64,000 nucleotides of DNA from Mytilus galloprovincialis (lineage: Eukaryota; Mollusca; Bivalvia; Mytilida; Mytilidae), in the NCBI RefSeq assembly GCF_965363235.1, contig NC_134850.1, forward strand, positions 35,561,102-35,625,101, read 5' to 3'. The position numbers and the translations under genes are program-made. A model generated the notes under the pieces. The model saw nothing but the letters and a program-made list of their open reading frames with translations. It ran no database searches and was not told the origin of the DNA. This document shows, in pieces, positions 8,984 to 19,339 of this stretch (the stretch's first letter is position 1; each line of letters begins with the position of its first letter).

Positions 8984-11011
8984 TTTGACAGAGACTGGGA
9001 TGATGGAGTTCACTTTCTACTTTTTGCGGTTCGAGAGGCTGTTCAAGAATCCCTTGGATTTAGTCCCTTTGAGTTGGTATTTGGTCATACTGTAAGGGGA
9101 CCGTTAAAATTGATTAAGGAAAAGTGGCTTACTGAACATACTGACTTGAATCTTTTAGACTATGTATCTAGATTTAAAGAAAAATTGTACACTGCTTGTC
9201 AAATTGCTCAGAAAAACTTAAAAAATGTACAGAACAAGATGAAAATATGGTATGATAAAGATGCCAGGGACAGAGTTTTTGAGCCTGGTGATAGGGTACT
9301 TGTATTTTTGCCAGTCCCTGGACATCCTTTACAGGCTAAATATTGTGGTCCTTATACAATAGAGAGTAAAATCAATGATTTGAATTATATTGTAAAAACT
9401 CCAGGTCGGCGTAAACAAAACAGAGTGTGTCATATTAATATGTTAAAACCATATTTTGAGCGTACTAATGAATGTGAGAGTAAACCAGTTGCCACTTTAG
9501 GCATGGTTAAATTTGAGAACAATCATGACAAACCAAATGTAATTGAACCACCTTTTAGTTCTAAAACTATGGAAGAGACGGTTAGATTGAAAAATTCAGA
9601 AATTTTGTCAAATTTAGACTCAAAACTTGCACATCTATCTTTTGATCGTAGAGAAGAAATAAAAACTTTGGTATTTTCTTTTAAAAATCTTTTTCCAGAT
9701 GTGCCAAACAAAACCACTGCTGTTTGTCATGATGTTGATGTAGGAGATGCTTCTCCAATTAAGCAACATCCTTATCGGCTTAATCCACTCAAACTTGAAG
9801 CTATGAGAACAGAAATTAAATATATGCTTGACAATGATATTATTGAGCCGAGTAACAGTGAATGGAGCTCTCCTTGTCTCCTTGTGCCAAAACCAGATAA
9901 AACTTTTCGTTTCGTGACTGATTTCAGAAAAGTAAATTCAGTCTCAAAATCTGATTCCTATCCGATTCCAAGGATAGACGATTGTATTGACAATATTGGT
10001 CAAGCAAAATTTGTGAGCAAATTTGATTTATTGAAAGGTTATTGGCAAGTTCCATTGACACAGAGAGCTCGTGAAATATCAGCTTTTGTTACACCAGATG
10101 GCTTATTTCAATATACTGTAATGCCATTTGGCATGAAAAGTGCTCCAGCTACATTTCAAAGAATGATCAATAATGTTATAAAAGATTTAGACTGTTGTTA
10201 TGCTTATATTGATGATCTTATTGTATGTAGTGATAGCTGGGAACAGCATTTAACACATTTATATGATACTTTTGATAGATTGTCAAAATCAAATTTGACT
10301 GTTAATCTTGGTAAAAGTGAATTTTGTCAGGCCACTGTTGATTATTTAGGGCATACAGTTGGCCAAGGTCAAGTAAAACCTATTATGGCTAAAGTGGAAG
10401 CTATTTCCAAATTCCCACCTCCTACAAATAGAAAACAACTTATGAGATATTTAGGCATGATAGGATTTTACAGGAAATTCTGTTCAAATTTTGCTACTGT
10501 TGTTCAACCATTGACTCATCTTTTACGAAAAGATTCTAAATTTATCTGGAGTGAAAATTGTCAAAAAGCTTTTGAAAATAGCAAATCACTTTTAATTAAT
10601 AGTCCAGTTCTGATTACTCCAGACTTTGAAAAACAATTTAAACTTGCCGTTGATGCAAGCGATGTAGGAATAGGAGCTGTTTTATATCAAGAGACAGATG
10701 ATAATGTTGAAAAACCTATATCATATTTTTCTAAGAAATTGGATAAACATCAGAAAAATTATTCAACTATTGAAAAAGAGTGTTTTGCAATGTTGTCAGC
10801 ACTTCAACATTTTGATGTATATTTGAATCCCACTGTATATCCTATTCTTGTTTATACTGATCATAATCCTCTCACCTTCATGCATAAAATGAGAAACAAG
10901 AATCAGAGGTTGACTAGGTGGAGTTTATTGTTACAGGAATATGATGTAATTGTAAAACATATTAAGGGTAAAGATAATGTAATAGCTGATGCTTTATCTA
11001 GAGCTTATTAA
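8984..11011 (+). CDS. integrase C-terminus, reverse transcriptase and RNase H
   Basis: Same reading frame as the upstream part, open right after the TAA at 8981-8983. The first internal ATG, at 9074, is not a natural start because it falls inside integrase. Residues below count from that ATG. A GPY motif of the integrase C-terminal module is at 92-94. Reverse transcriptase runs from about 228 to 400, with D318 in the FDLLKGYWQ motif and the YIDD box at 378-381. RNase H follows, with an Asp at 527 in VDASDVGIGAV, the YTDHNPL motif, and the usual gypsy-type ending near IADALSRAY. The product ends at TAA 11009-11011. RNase H ends the frame, so no integrase lies downstream of RT; this confirms the unusual order. 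Confidence 0.93.
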   Translation, partial: FDRDWDDGVHFLLFAVREAVQESLGFSPFELVFGHTVRGPLKLIKEKWLTEHTDLNLLDYVSRFKEKLYTACQIAQKNLKNVQNKMKIWYDKDARDRVFEPGDRVLVFLPVPGHPLQAKYCGPYTIESKINDLNYIVKTPGRRKQNRVCHINMLKPYFERTNECESKPVATLGMVKFENNHDKPNVIEPPFSSKTMEETVRLKNSEILSNLDSKLAHLSFDRREEIKTLVFSFKNLFPDVPNKTTAVCHDVDVGDASPIKQHPYRLNPLKLEAMRTEIKYMLDNDIIEPSNSEWSSPCLLVPKPDKTFRFVTDFRKVNSVSKSDSYPIPRIDDCIDNIGQAKFVSKFDLLKGYWQVPLTQRAREISAFVTPDGLFQYTVMPFGMKSAPATFQRMINNVIKDLDCCYAYIDDLIVCSDSWEQHLTHLYDTFDRLSKSNLTVNLGKSEFCQATVDYLGHTVGQGQVKPIMAKVEAISKFPPPTNRKQLMRYLGMIGFYRKFCSNFATVVQPLTHLLRKDSKFIWSENCQKAFENSKSLLINSPVLITPDFEKQFKLAVDASDVGIGAVLYQETDDNVEKPISYFSKKLDKHQKNYSTIEKECFAMLSALQHFDVYLNPTVYPILVYTDHNPLTFMHKMRNKNQRLTRWSLLLQEYDVIVKHIKGKDNVIADALSRAY

Positions 11012-11084
11012 ATCACTTTGTATATATTATGTATTTTTGTTCATATTATTCATGATAAGTTTTTGTTACACTAAAACTTCTTTT

Positions 11085-11095
11085 AAGGGGGGAGG
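11085..11095 (+). promoter_or_regulatory. polypurine tract
   Basis: AAGGGGGGAGG ends exactly at the base before the 3' LTR. This is the standard position and composition for the plus-strand primer of an LTR retrotransposon. Confidence 0.9.
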
Positions 11096-11700
11096 TGTTA
11101 TGATATTGTAATTATTATGTTTATTTATGTTGGCCTAATTTGTGTTGTATGGCCTGATAGTTGTTTACCAAATAATCTTATAATTGTGCAGTTTAGGAAT
11201 CACTGGAACAATCACAGAATGATTGGAACTTTCTAGAATGATCCTTATAAAAGATGCGTAATTTAAACTTCTACGTTATTCCAGAAACTTCCGTTGTAAC
11301 TTTCCAGGATTTTCCACAATGTTCCATTATAGAGTGTTCTAGAATTTTCCATTGACAACACTATATATACAGACACTAAAGTTAAACTCTCATAATTAAA
11401 CTTGGACATAGACATTGATAGACATTAGTATTCACAGCATTTGGATTGACACTTTTATTCTACAAACAATATCATACTGGATTGTGACATTAGTAGTGAA
11501 CGTAATATTCAAATTGGATTCCGAAAGATTTCCGGATACAGATAAAGATAACAGATTGGACTCATATTTTGACAGTTAAGTTAACAGTAATATTTGTGTA
11601 ATACCTTTTGTAAACTTTTGTATATTAAATATTGTTAAATTTTACTATTGATTTGTGTCTTTTGTTGGCTACAATTTAAAGGCGATTTCTGGCCGTAACA
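11096..11700 (+). repeat. 3' long terminal repeat
   Basis: The 605-bp repeat matches 5618-6222 except at one position. It is followed by TAAT, the right copy of the 4-bp target duplication. Confidence 0.95.
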
Positions 11701-11782
11701 TAATACACACAAATAAAGTGGATTAAAATAGCCTCCCACACTCAATTAACTGAATTTCAATTATTCTATTCACCGTAGTGCT

Positions 11783-11936
11783 ATTATATAAGACTTCGGA
11801 GGTTCATATCACTTATATTCAACGTTTTTATATCGGATTTTTTTTTACTATTGATGTTGAACGGTTCAAAGTAATAAAAAGAAATCCGATAAAACCGTTG
11901 AATGTAAATGATATGAATCTCAGAAGTCTTATATAT
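11783..11936. repeat. foldback element, first of two in tandem
   Basis: The two halves are inverted copies. The left arm reads tataagacttc...ggttcatatca...attcaacg and the right arm reads cgttgaatgtaaatgatatgaa...gaagtcttata. The centre holds an inverted pair of 'atcggattttttt' and 'aaaaagaaatccgat'. The whole unit can fold into a hairpin of about 70 bp per arm, as in foldback or MITE-type elements. It begins about 80 bp after the LTR retrotransposon. Confidence 0.8.
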
Positions 11937-11942
11937 TGTCCT

Positions 11943-12150
11943 CTAATATAAGACCGGAGGTTCTTATCATTTACATTCAACATTTTTTATCGAACTTTGT
12001 TTACTATCAATGTTGAACGGTTCAACGGTTCGACATTGATAGTTAAAAAAAAATCCGATAAAAAATAACGGTTCAACATTGATATAAAAAAAAATCCGAT
12101 AAACATGTTGAATGTAAATGAAATGAAACTCTGAAGCCTTACATTAAAGG
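11943..12150. repeat. foldback element, second copy
   Basis: Same family as the neighbour to the left. The left arm is taatataagaccgg...catttacattcaaca; the right arm is tgttgaatgtaaatg...cttacatta. The centre has extra internal copies of 'ggttcaacattgata' and 'aaaatccgataaa', so it is longer and partly rearranged. Only a few bases separate it from the first copy. Confidence 0.75.
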
Positions 12151-12159
12151 ACTATCGTT

Positions 12160-14786
12160 TATTAGTTCTTTATCCTAACTAAATGTTTTTTGAGGTGTAC
12201 ATTACAAAAAAAAGGGGGGGTCAAAAACACCAAACTACCTTAACAATCTTACAATATCTGTTTACAGAATGAGAGAGATATTTCGTATTCTAAAACTAAT
12301 TTTTCTCACATGTTTGTTAGATATGTTGAAAATACAAACAAAATTTTTAATGTTTAGTACGTATATCCATCCCCTCTTTTTCAATTCATTAGTTCAAGAT
12401 ACAGCTCTGAAGAATATGCAATAACCTTATTCTAACATGTGAAGACCAATGAAAACATTTGATATGATTTGGAAACATGGCAAGGCCAATTAAGTAGGAA
12501 CTTTGGGTTTCGTAGACATAAATTATAATTCAACATTTTCGATTAATATTTTAAATTTTCTTTATTTCATATTCTAGTATATTTAATAACATGTTTATAT
12601 TTTGTGATGCATCTGATGTATAAATCCAGTGGCAGATCCGGGAAAGAGCTCTTAGTTCCGATCCGTTTGTACGGGGAACATGTGGTTGCAACCCCCTCTT
12701 TAATTGCCTGTTCGATTTTTATGTTTGCAGTGTCGAAAAGGGAGATAGACAGCAGTTTTATCAAGAAGTTATGTGAAAGTTCTGTTATACATCCGACAGT
12801 CAAGAATTATTCTGAAGTACACATGTCGACCAGAGGAATAGAACAGAGAGGAGAGGTTTTAAAGTACCAGATGCTTGTCAGAGATTCCAATTTGAACTAA
12901 AGAAAGCAATATATAAAGATATGTAGGAGAAATAATCTATATGAATAAAGTTATGCAACAAAAGGAACTTGTTTTTTTTATATACATAATTTGTCAAACG
13001 TATCCATAACAGAAGAGATGTGAATGCATCCTTCATAGCCTTGTAATACTGATGGTAATAATTTATATAATTTCTGAGATGATATAGCAGTGCCATTGGT
13101 TTCCCATTTCTCCTTCTTCAAAGAACTTGATCATCTGAACCCTTCTTTTTTTTTTAGATTGGAGCCCTGTTGAAGAACAGTTAAAAGAGCATATGCTTAA
13201 TTTTCGTTATCTTTTAGAATCATTTTTTTTTTAAATAAAACAGGTTATACATTCTACATAAAATATACCAGTCAACCGTAAATGTTAACACTCACAAAAT
13301 GTCTTTAAATAAGTATGTTCATTTTTCAACTTACAAAATATGTCAAAGGTTTAAGCATCCCAATTACCATTACCATGTGACTTGAATTTTTTATTTGTCA
13401 ATATCAAGCAAACTCGATATTTCCCATAACATCATAATAGTTCCGTTTTTATTATTAAAACAACAAAGGACTAGCTCTTGTACAAAACTGTAACAGATTA
13501 TCAAAAACTGTCTAGTCAGTACAATTTTAACCCAAGCCGCTGCTCTTTTAAGCACCGTCTTAGCAACGGCTTGGTTGATCTGTGATATTGTTTGCCTTAA
13601 ATTACTGGAGAATAAAGGCTTTTTCCCCTGGAGAAGAATCCCAATTTGGAAAAAAAAGGGCTTCAAATTATTCCCAAATAGACAATTTTTTTCCCAAACA
13701 GTGCAGTCTCTTGTAATTGTAGTAATTGTGCATGAATAAAACTGAAAAACACTCATTTAAACATTTTTCATGCAGAAAATGGCTATATGTTTAGATTTGA
13801 GGGTCTATTTTTTTATCATCTTTGATAATAAGAGGTCTTGTTTCAAATGAAGGTTTACCTCTTAAAAGGGGGTCTGCAAATTGAAGTTCCAGTCAAATTC
13901 ATGGTATATTATAAATTTCCCAATTTGATAAAAATGACGCATATTTTCCGAATAAAAAAGGGTAGAGGTAGTTTTGAAAAAAGCCAACAACATCACTGTT
14001 GATTGTAAGTGTTTGGTGAAAGACTGAAGACTTGAGACAATAACATGGAGGTAAGTATGTATAAGAACAACGTTTTAAAGAATAAAGGCGGATTCGGGGA
14101 GGGGGGTGGTGCTTTCGTCGGAAAAATGTGTTTGATTAAACATAGGAAATCACTGAAGCATGACTGGAGCGAGCTCCCCTTAGCTCAGTCAGCCCCCCCC
14201 CCCCCCTTTCCCTCCTAGTGTAAAATTCTAGATCAGCCACTGAATATTGGTTTGAACAGTGCGATGGAAGTCTTCAAATGTATATAAAAAAAAGAGTCTT
14301 TGTGCTGGTTATTTACATACGGGAACGAAAATTTAACTTCAAATTGTAAAAAAGAGTGAGGGGTAAGATTCATTCAAAAAAAAATATCGTCTGATCCAAA
14401 ATTCGTTCGAAAAAATATTGTTGTCAGGCAAAATTTAAAACCAGAAAAAATATTATGAATTCTGATCTTCTTAAACCTTAAAGTGTTAAGTTTTGAAAGA
14501 AAAAAATATTTGATTGGTGGAGGCGGACAATAAATGGTCGCGCTCAGACGAGAAAACTATACCCCCTTTAAAGTTAAATGATTAACTTACTTCCATGTTG
14601 ATGGATTGTTTCCTGGCTTGCTTTGGTAGAGTATTGTTGCATGTTTCACATTCGAGTAATATATATACGCATGTGTAGTACATGAAATATGAAGACACCG
14701 GTGTACTTCTATAGTACTTGACTTGTAATAGTGAGCATGTATGAGAAAAATAGAGTGAGCCAATTGTAAGATGCTATAAGATAGAC
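12160..14786. other. no gene seen; scattered repeat fragments
   Basis: Open frames near 12604-12900 and 13391-13756 have no recognisable motif or splice support. A phrase like 'ccgccactg' or 'cagtggcagatcc' appears at 12628-12642 and, inverted, near 14232-14242; it recurs near 25679-25688. The last two accompany G- or C-rich homopolymers (for example the C run near 14190-14206), which suggests pieces of a common dispersed repeat. Confidence 0.5.
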
Positions 14787-15076
14787 TAACAAGAATGTGT
14801 CCATAGTACACGGATGCCCCATTCGCACTATCATTTTACATGTGAAATTGGGGTCAATACTTTAATTTGGCGTTAAAATTAGAAAGATCATATCATAGGG
14901 AACATGTTTACTAAGTTTCAAGTTGATCATGTTGATTGGACTTCAACTTCATCAAAAACTACAATGTACCTTGACCAAAAACTTTAACCTGAAGCGGGAC
15001 GAACAAACGAACGAACGATCGGACGCACAGACCAGAAAACATAATACCTCTCTACTATCGTAGGTGGGGCAATAAA
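14787..15076 (+). repeat. dispersed repeat, copy 1 of 3
   Basis: Begins 'acaagaatgtgtcc.tagtacac' and runs through 'ttagaaagatcatatcatagg', 'ttggacttcaacttcatc', a GAACGAACGA-type simple repeat and 'atcgtaggtggggcaataaaa'. A close copy is at 46658-46960 and an inverted partial copy is at about 61880-62058. The A-rich 3' end may indicate retroposition, but the family is not recognised. Confidence 0.8.
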
Positions 15077-16759
15077 AATGTCTCGAAAATATAGCACAAA
15101 AGAAATCATGAAATAACTCAGTGCAATCCCAATCTAAGATGCAAACACATCAAAAGAAAAACAAAATCACACTATATCTCCACATGACACAAAACAAAAA
15201 CCAACTGCAATCAACAAATAAGACGCAAAGAGTCACAAGAAATTTAAAAAAAATCCATTCGCGGGCAACTACCGACTTATACTGTATGATCGAACACAAA
15301 CATAGCCAAAATATGACACCAAAGAAATAAGACGCAAACTAAATTACAAGAAATTACAAGATCAATAAATGATGTATAAAAAATAATTCCGAGCGACAAT
15401 TGGTTAACACAAACAAAAGGAATACAACGATATAAATATATGCAACTTCACAATGATCAACCAATCTGGGATACTATAACTGATCATAACTAAGATGTAA
15501 TTAAATGTGTAACAAAACTTTTTTTAAGGGAGTGACCAACACCTGAATTTTGACGCCATTTTTTCAAGAAAATAAAATCGCAATTTTGTTTTTGGCTATT
15601 TCTTTTTATTCTGAGAACCGTCGTTCCCGAAAATATCCCCGTAGACGCTCTGTACATGTATCTTGAAGATAACATTAAAGTTTGATAAAAAAAATATATT
15701 TGAATGTGTTTTCTGTGCAGCTAAAAATTGGGTCTGCGCGGGTACATATGCTGGATTGAGTGTGGAAGCTGGGATTGTGTTCTTACTGTATTTATAAAGT
15801 TTAACATCTTCGTCAGGGCAAAGGCAAGCCGGAATTTTGATTTTCGTTTTCTGCTGTGCACATTTTGCACTTCTTCAAAGCATCTGTTATCGCAAGTTGA
15901 CTTCCGGTTTTACGACAATTCTTAAATATGCTATAATTTAATATATAAACTTAACCTGATTTTTAACATTTTTCTAAGTTAAAATCTATCACGTTATTAA
16001 GATATATACAATATAAAACCTGATTAATCCGTGAAAAGGTTTTGGAGTGTTTACGTGAAAATAGCGCAAAATTTATATCAAAAATTGCATTAGATTCCTA
16101 CGCTTGAAAATTATTGGTGCAATGCAATAACATTGTAATTATTTCTTTATACAAAACATGCATAATACTTCTTTTAAAAATATTAATGCGGAGCTTGGTT
16201 TATTTTATACGAACTAAAGTAATTCAATCTATTTTTGCTTGTGTATGTAGGGATTATATTTTGTGTAGTAATATCCTGTACTTGCAATTAGGCAAACACA
16301 GAATGAGATACTGTAAACAAGATAAGGATTTGTGTCTTTAGCATGAAATCAATAGTCTTTTCATATAAAAGGTATAGGTAATAGACACACACAACATATT
16401 CTTCGTCTATTTAGCTAAAAATTATATTGATCGGCCTATCCGATCTTTTTTATTTCACTATAATCAAAATGAAATGTGCATACTGGGCAACGTTCACGTG
16501 ATGACATATTTTCTTTTTTTAGAACTCTCGTTGCTATTAAACTTTTTCCCTTTATTATATATTTTTTTCCCTATAATTGTGTGTACTTATTGTGCATTTC
16601 AAAACAGTTTTGCATATAACCAACAAATAAAAATGTATTTTAATAGCAAACCATGTGTGTTGTTTACATTTACAATTTTGTATGGTGGTCCACAGACTGA
16701 CATTGATATTTTGAAGAATTTATTTTTATTATTTAGTATTTATAAGGTCATTTTTCAAT
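15077..16759. other. no gene seen
   Basis: AT-rich sequence with several short open frames (15121-15330, 15728-15925, 16114-16341, 16474-16785) that lack recognisable motifs. The last leads up to, in another frame, the transposase-like gene that starts at 16760. No terminal inverted repeat matching the far side of that gene was found here by eye. Confidence 0.5.
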
Positions 16760-17215
16760 ATGACCAGAGCAAGAAGGTCCTGTAAAGCTGGTGGTAAACC
16801 CTATCGTCTAACAAGTACACTGTACAGAGTGAAGCCAGGGAAGGGGGGGTTACGTATGATATTGAGACCAAAGCATGCTTCCTTTCCGTCTGTTTGTCCA
16901 CCTACATACACTGTTTTGCCACCAAATGAAGGTCTTAAGTTAAAGATATGTAAGAATAAACCTGTTCTAGCCGAAGGCTATAGGTTACTGAACTTGGATC
17001 TACTCAGGAAACACATATTACAAATAACATTGCATGTAATTCAATGCCCAAAGGTATGTGATATGAAAGATATTGAACCACTAAAGCTCTTTTTTGATGA
17101 AAGAAATCTTGGTCTTGCTAGTGTTATGTTTGCAGAGTGTCAAGGTTGTCACAAGCAGTTCAAGTTCACATCAAGCCCAATGTTGAGCAATGACATGTTT
17201 GATGTCAATGTATGA
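16760..17215 (+). CDS. N-terminal part of Mutator-like transposase / YqaJ protein
   Basis: The frame opens with ATG at 16760 and a basic N-terminus rich in Arg and Lys. It is open for 151 codons until TGA at 17213-17215. Near its end is a CxxC pair (CQGC) just before the stop, in a segment that would normally precede the catalytic domain. The same frame continues after the stop. The expected residue at the stop fits a CGA to TGA change, a typical CpG decay, though this is an inference. Part of an intronless gene on the plus strand, inside the proposed long intron of the minus-strand lectin-like gene. Confidence 0.75.
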   Translation: MTRARRSCKAGGKPYRLTSTLYRVKPGKGGLRMILRPKHASFPSVCPPTYTVLPPNEGLKLKICKNKPVLAEGYRLLNLDLLRKHILQITLHVIQCPKVCDMKDIEPLKLFFDERNLGLASVMFAECQGCHKQFKFTSSPMLSNDMFDVNV

Positions 17216-19339
17216 GGGGTATGGGGTTCCATGGTAACAGGTGATGGTGGTGCCCAGTTGGGTGAAACCATGGCAACTTTTAGCTGTCCAAGTATTTCGT
17301 CAAATTCATTTACTAAAATAGAGACAGAAATAAGCAAGTGGTGGTTAGATACCCTCCAAGAAGACATTTTAGCTGCCGGTATTGAAGAGAGAAATCTAGC
17401 TATTGATAGAAATGATTTTTTTCAGGGTGTCCCTGCAATAACAGTTATTTGTGATGGTGGCTGGTCAAAAAGGGCGCACAAGCATACTTACAATGCTTTA
17501 GGGGGCGTGGCCATCATCATCGGCGCAGCAACAGGTAAAATTCTCCACGTAGGTGTGAGAAACAAGTTTTGTTACATCTGCAAAACTGCCCAGACAAAAG
17601 GTGTACCTCCAAAAGCTCATGAGTGCTTTATGAATTGGACTGGCAGCAGTCAGGCAATGGAGGCTGACATCATTGTCGAGGGTTTTCTCGAGGCTGAACG
17701 AAAACATGGTGTAAGGTATATGCGTCTTGTTGCCGATGGTGACAGCTCTGTTGAAGCTCGAATAAGGCAGCATGTTCCAGTCTGGGGACAACGTGTCGAG
17801 AAAATAGAGTGTGCTAATCACGCATGTAAATGTCTTCGTTCACACCTTGAGCAACTGGTAATGGATAAGCCTAGCTATAAGGGAAAGAATAAGTTGACAA
17901 AAGCTAATCGATTACGCATTACCAGTTCCATTCGCTGCGCTATCCGTCGACGAGCACAAGAGGAAAATCGACCACTGGCTATAAGGAAACTGAAGCATGA
18001 CATCCTTAATACAGTGAATCATGTATTTGGTATACATGAAAACTGTAGTGACGATTTCTGTAAGGTAGCAAAGCAAAGGAAGGAATCAGCTAGCACAAAT
18101 GAAACTTTACATGTATGCACTCAAAATCAAACTTTATTATGTATGTTATCACAGTCAGTTGTCGAGGATGAAATTAGCACAAATCCCACTGACAATGAGG
18201 ATGTTATTGCTTCAGTTTTAGATGAGCAAAGTACACTTTGGTCCGAAATCTCATCTTTGACCGCCCAGGAGGAGTCGCGAGGCGATAGTTTAAACCCTGT
18301 CTCCCATGTTGACCCTGTTTTAAGACAAGACATTTCGCGTTCGCTTGTAAGGTTAGAAAATAAAGCCAGCAGTTTGATAACTTGTCAGACAACCAATCTT
18401 GCCGAAAATTGGATGTCGATCCTAGCAAAGTTTGACGGAGGCAAGTTTTACAACAGGGTCAACCGTGGTTCATGGCATGCACGATGCTATGGTGGTGGGC
18501 TTAGGAAAAATTTCGGTCCTAAGTGGTCACCAACGGTATGGGAGAAGGTTACTGGCACTAAGGCTGGTCAATGGTTTGATATCCATTATAACCGTAGGTC
18601 GAAGAAGCTTCTTTTGAACAGGTTGTACAAAAGTCGCCCTGAATACAAGGCCAGAGCTTACCAAAGAAAAATTAAATCTGCTGCTGTATCTGCCAAGAGT
18701 AAGTCTACTCTTGAGTATGGCAAAGACGCCCTTGAATGTATTCCTGATGTTAGTTCTGACACTCTGCAGGCTGATATTCAGGAATACCTTGGTAAGCACA
18801 TCAATGTTGATGAGGCCGTATTGACTGCCCTAGAGACCCAGACCAAAGAACAGTCTCATAGTGGAGTCTGGCATGAGGAAAGGCGTAAGCGGATCACTGC
18901 ATCTGCTTTCGCTGATGTTGTGCGACGTAATCCTGGGATCAAGGTTGAACCTCTTGTCAGACGATTCTTGTATTCAACCTTTCGTGGTAATTGTTTTACT
19001 AGAAAGGGTTTACAAGAGGAAGCTAATTCAAAAAAGGATTATATCCTTAATAGGGCAGTCAATTGTATTAACGTGGTTAGGATAGAGGACATGGGATTGG
19101 TCGTTTCAAGGGAACATCCCTTTCTTGGTGCCAGTACTGACGGCAAAGTCTTTGTTCAAGGGGGAGAGTGTGGCTTAATTGAAATAAAAAATGTCTTGCA
19201 TAACAATACTATGTCTATTGTTGAAGCCACACAGAAGGTAAGTAATTTCCCCCTTGAACGGAAGAATGGGAATTTTTTCATTAAAAAATCCCATTCTCAT
19301 TACCACCAGATACAAGGGCAACTGAATATATTGAATTGA
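17216..19339 (+). CDS. Mutator-like transposase domain plus YqaJ exonuclease domain
   Basis: Same frame as the upstream part, after TGA 17213-17215. Residues below count from the ATG at 17231 (702 codons). The transposase-like domain has a strand with D75 (VICDGGWSKR) and a second acidic site at D169-D171 (VADGDSS). A Cys-rich insert (CYIC...HECF) follows D75, and a CANHACK segment comes after the second site. A likely third acidic residue is E392 (LAENWMSI). These fit the DDE pattern of Mutator-like transposase domains in invertebrate proteins. A second domain from about 550 fits YqaJ/lambda-exonuclease-type nucleases: a basic RKRITASAFADVV helix, D637 in GASTDG, and the E651-x-K653 pair in GLIEIK, then a Gln-rich helix (YHQIQGQL). 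The catalytic residues of both domains are present. The frame ends at TGA 19337-19339 just after that helix, again with the same frame open beyond. Confidence 0.8.
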   Translation, partial: GVWGSMVTGDGGAQLGETMATFSCPSISSNSFTKIETEISKWWLDTLQEDILAAGIEERNLAIDRNDFFQGVPAITVICDGGWSKRAHKHTYNALGGVAIIIGAATGKILHVGVRNKFCYICKTAQTKGVPPKAHECFMNWTGSSQAMEADIIVEGFLEAERKHGVRYMRLVADGDSSVEARIRQHVPVWGQRVEKIECANHACKCLRSHLEQLVMDKPSYKGKNKLTKANRLRITSSIRCAIRRRAQEENRPLAIRKLKHDILNTVNHVFGIHENCSDDFCKVAKQRKESASTNETLHVCTQNQTLLCMLSQSVVEDEISTNPTDNEDVIASVLDEQSTLWSEISSLTAQEESRGDSLNPVSHVDPVLRQDISRSLVRLENKASSLITCQTTNLAENWMSILAKFDGGKFYNRVNRGSWHARCYGGGLRKNFGPKWSPTVWEKVTGTKAGQWFDIHYNRRSKKLLLNRLYKSRPEYKARAYQRKIKSAAVSAKSKSTLEYGKDALECIPDVSSDTLQADIQEYLGKHINVDEAVLTALETQTKEQSHSGVWHEERRKRITASAFADVVRRNPGIKVEPLVRRFLYSTFRGNCFTRKGLQEEANSKKDYILNRAVNCINVVRIEDMGLVVSREHPFLGASTDGKVFVQGGECGLIEIKNVLHNNTMSIVEATQKVSNFPLERKNGNFFIKKSHSHYHQIQGQLNILN

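Larger units (their letters stand above)
5618..11700 (+). mobile_element. Ty3/gypsy-type LTR retrotransposon, Gmr1-like domain order
   Basis: A 6083-bp element is flanked by the 4-bp duplication TAAT (5614-5617 and 11701-11704). It has 605-bp direct LTRs starting TGTTA and ending TAACA, a primer-binding site just inside the 5' LTR, and a polypurine tract abutting the 3' LTR. One reading frame runs gag, zinc knuckle, protease, integrase, reverse transcriptase, RNase H. It is interrupted by a single TAA at 8981-8983. Integrase before RT is the copia-like order, but the RT and integrase sequences are Ty3/gypsy-type, which is the hallmark of the Gmr1 group. The LTRs differ at only one base (6111 versus 11589), so the insertion is young. 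It lies antisense inside the proposed long intron of the lectin-like gene. No envelope gene is present. Confidence 0.95.

Noticed and set aside
12604..12900. 98-codon plus-strand frame
   Set aside because: No recognisable motif, no splice sites in agreement, and partly overlaps a repeat phrase (cagtggcagatcc).
13391..13756. 121-codon minus-strand frame
   Set aside because: Longest orphan frame in its region, but with no motif and A/T-homopolymer-driven composition.
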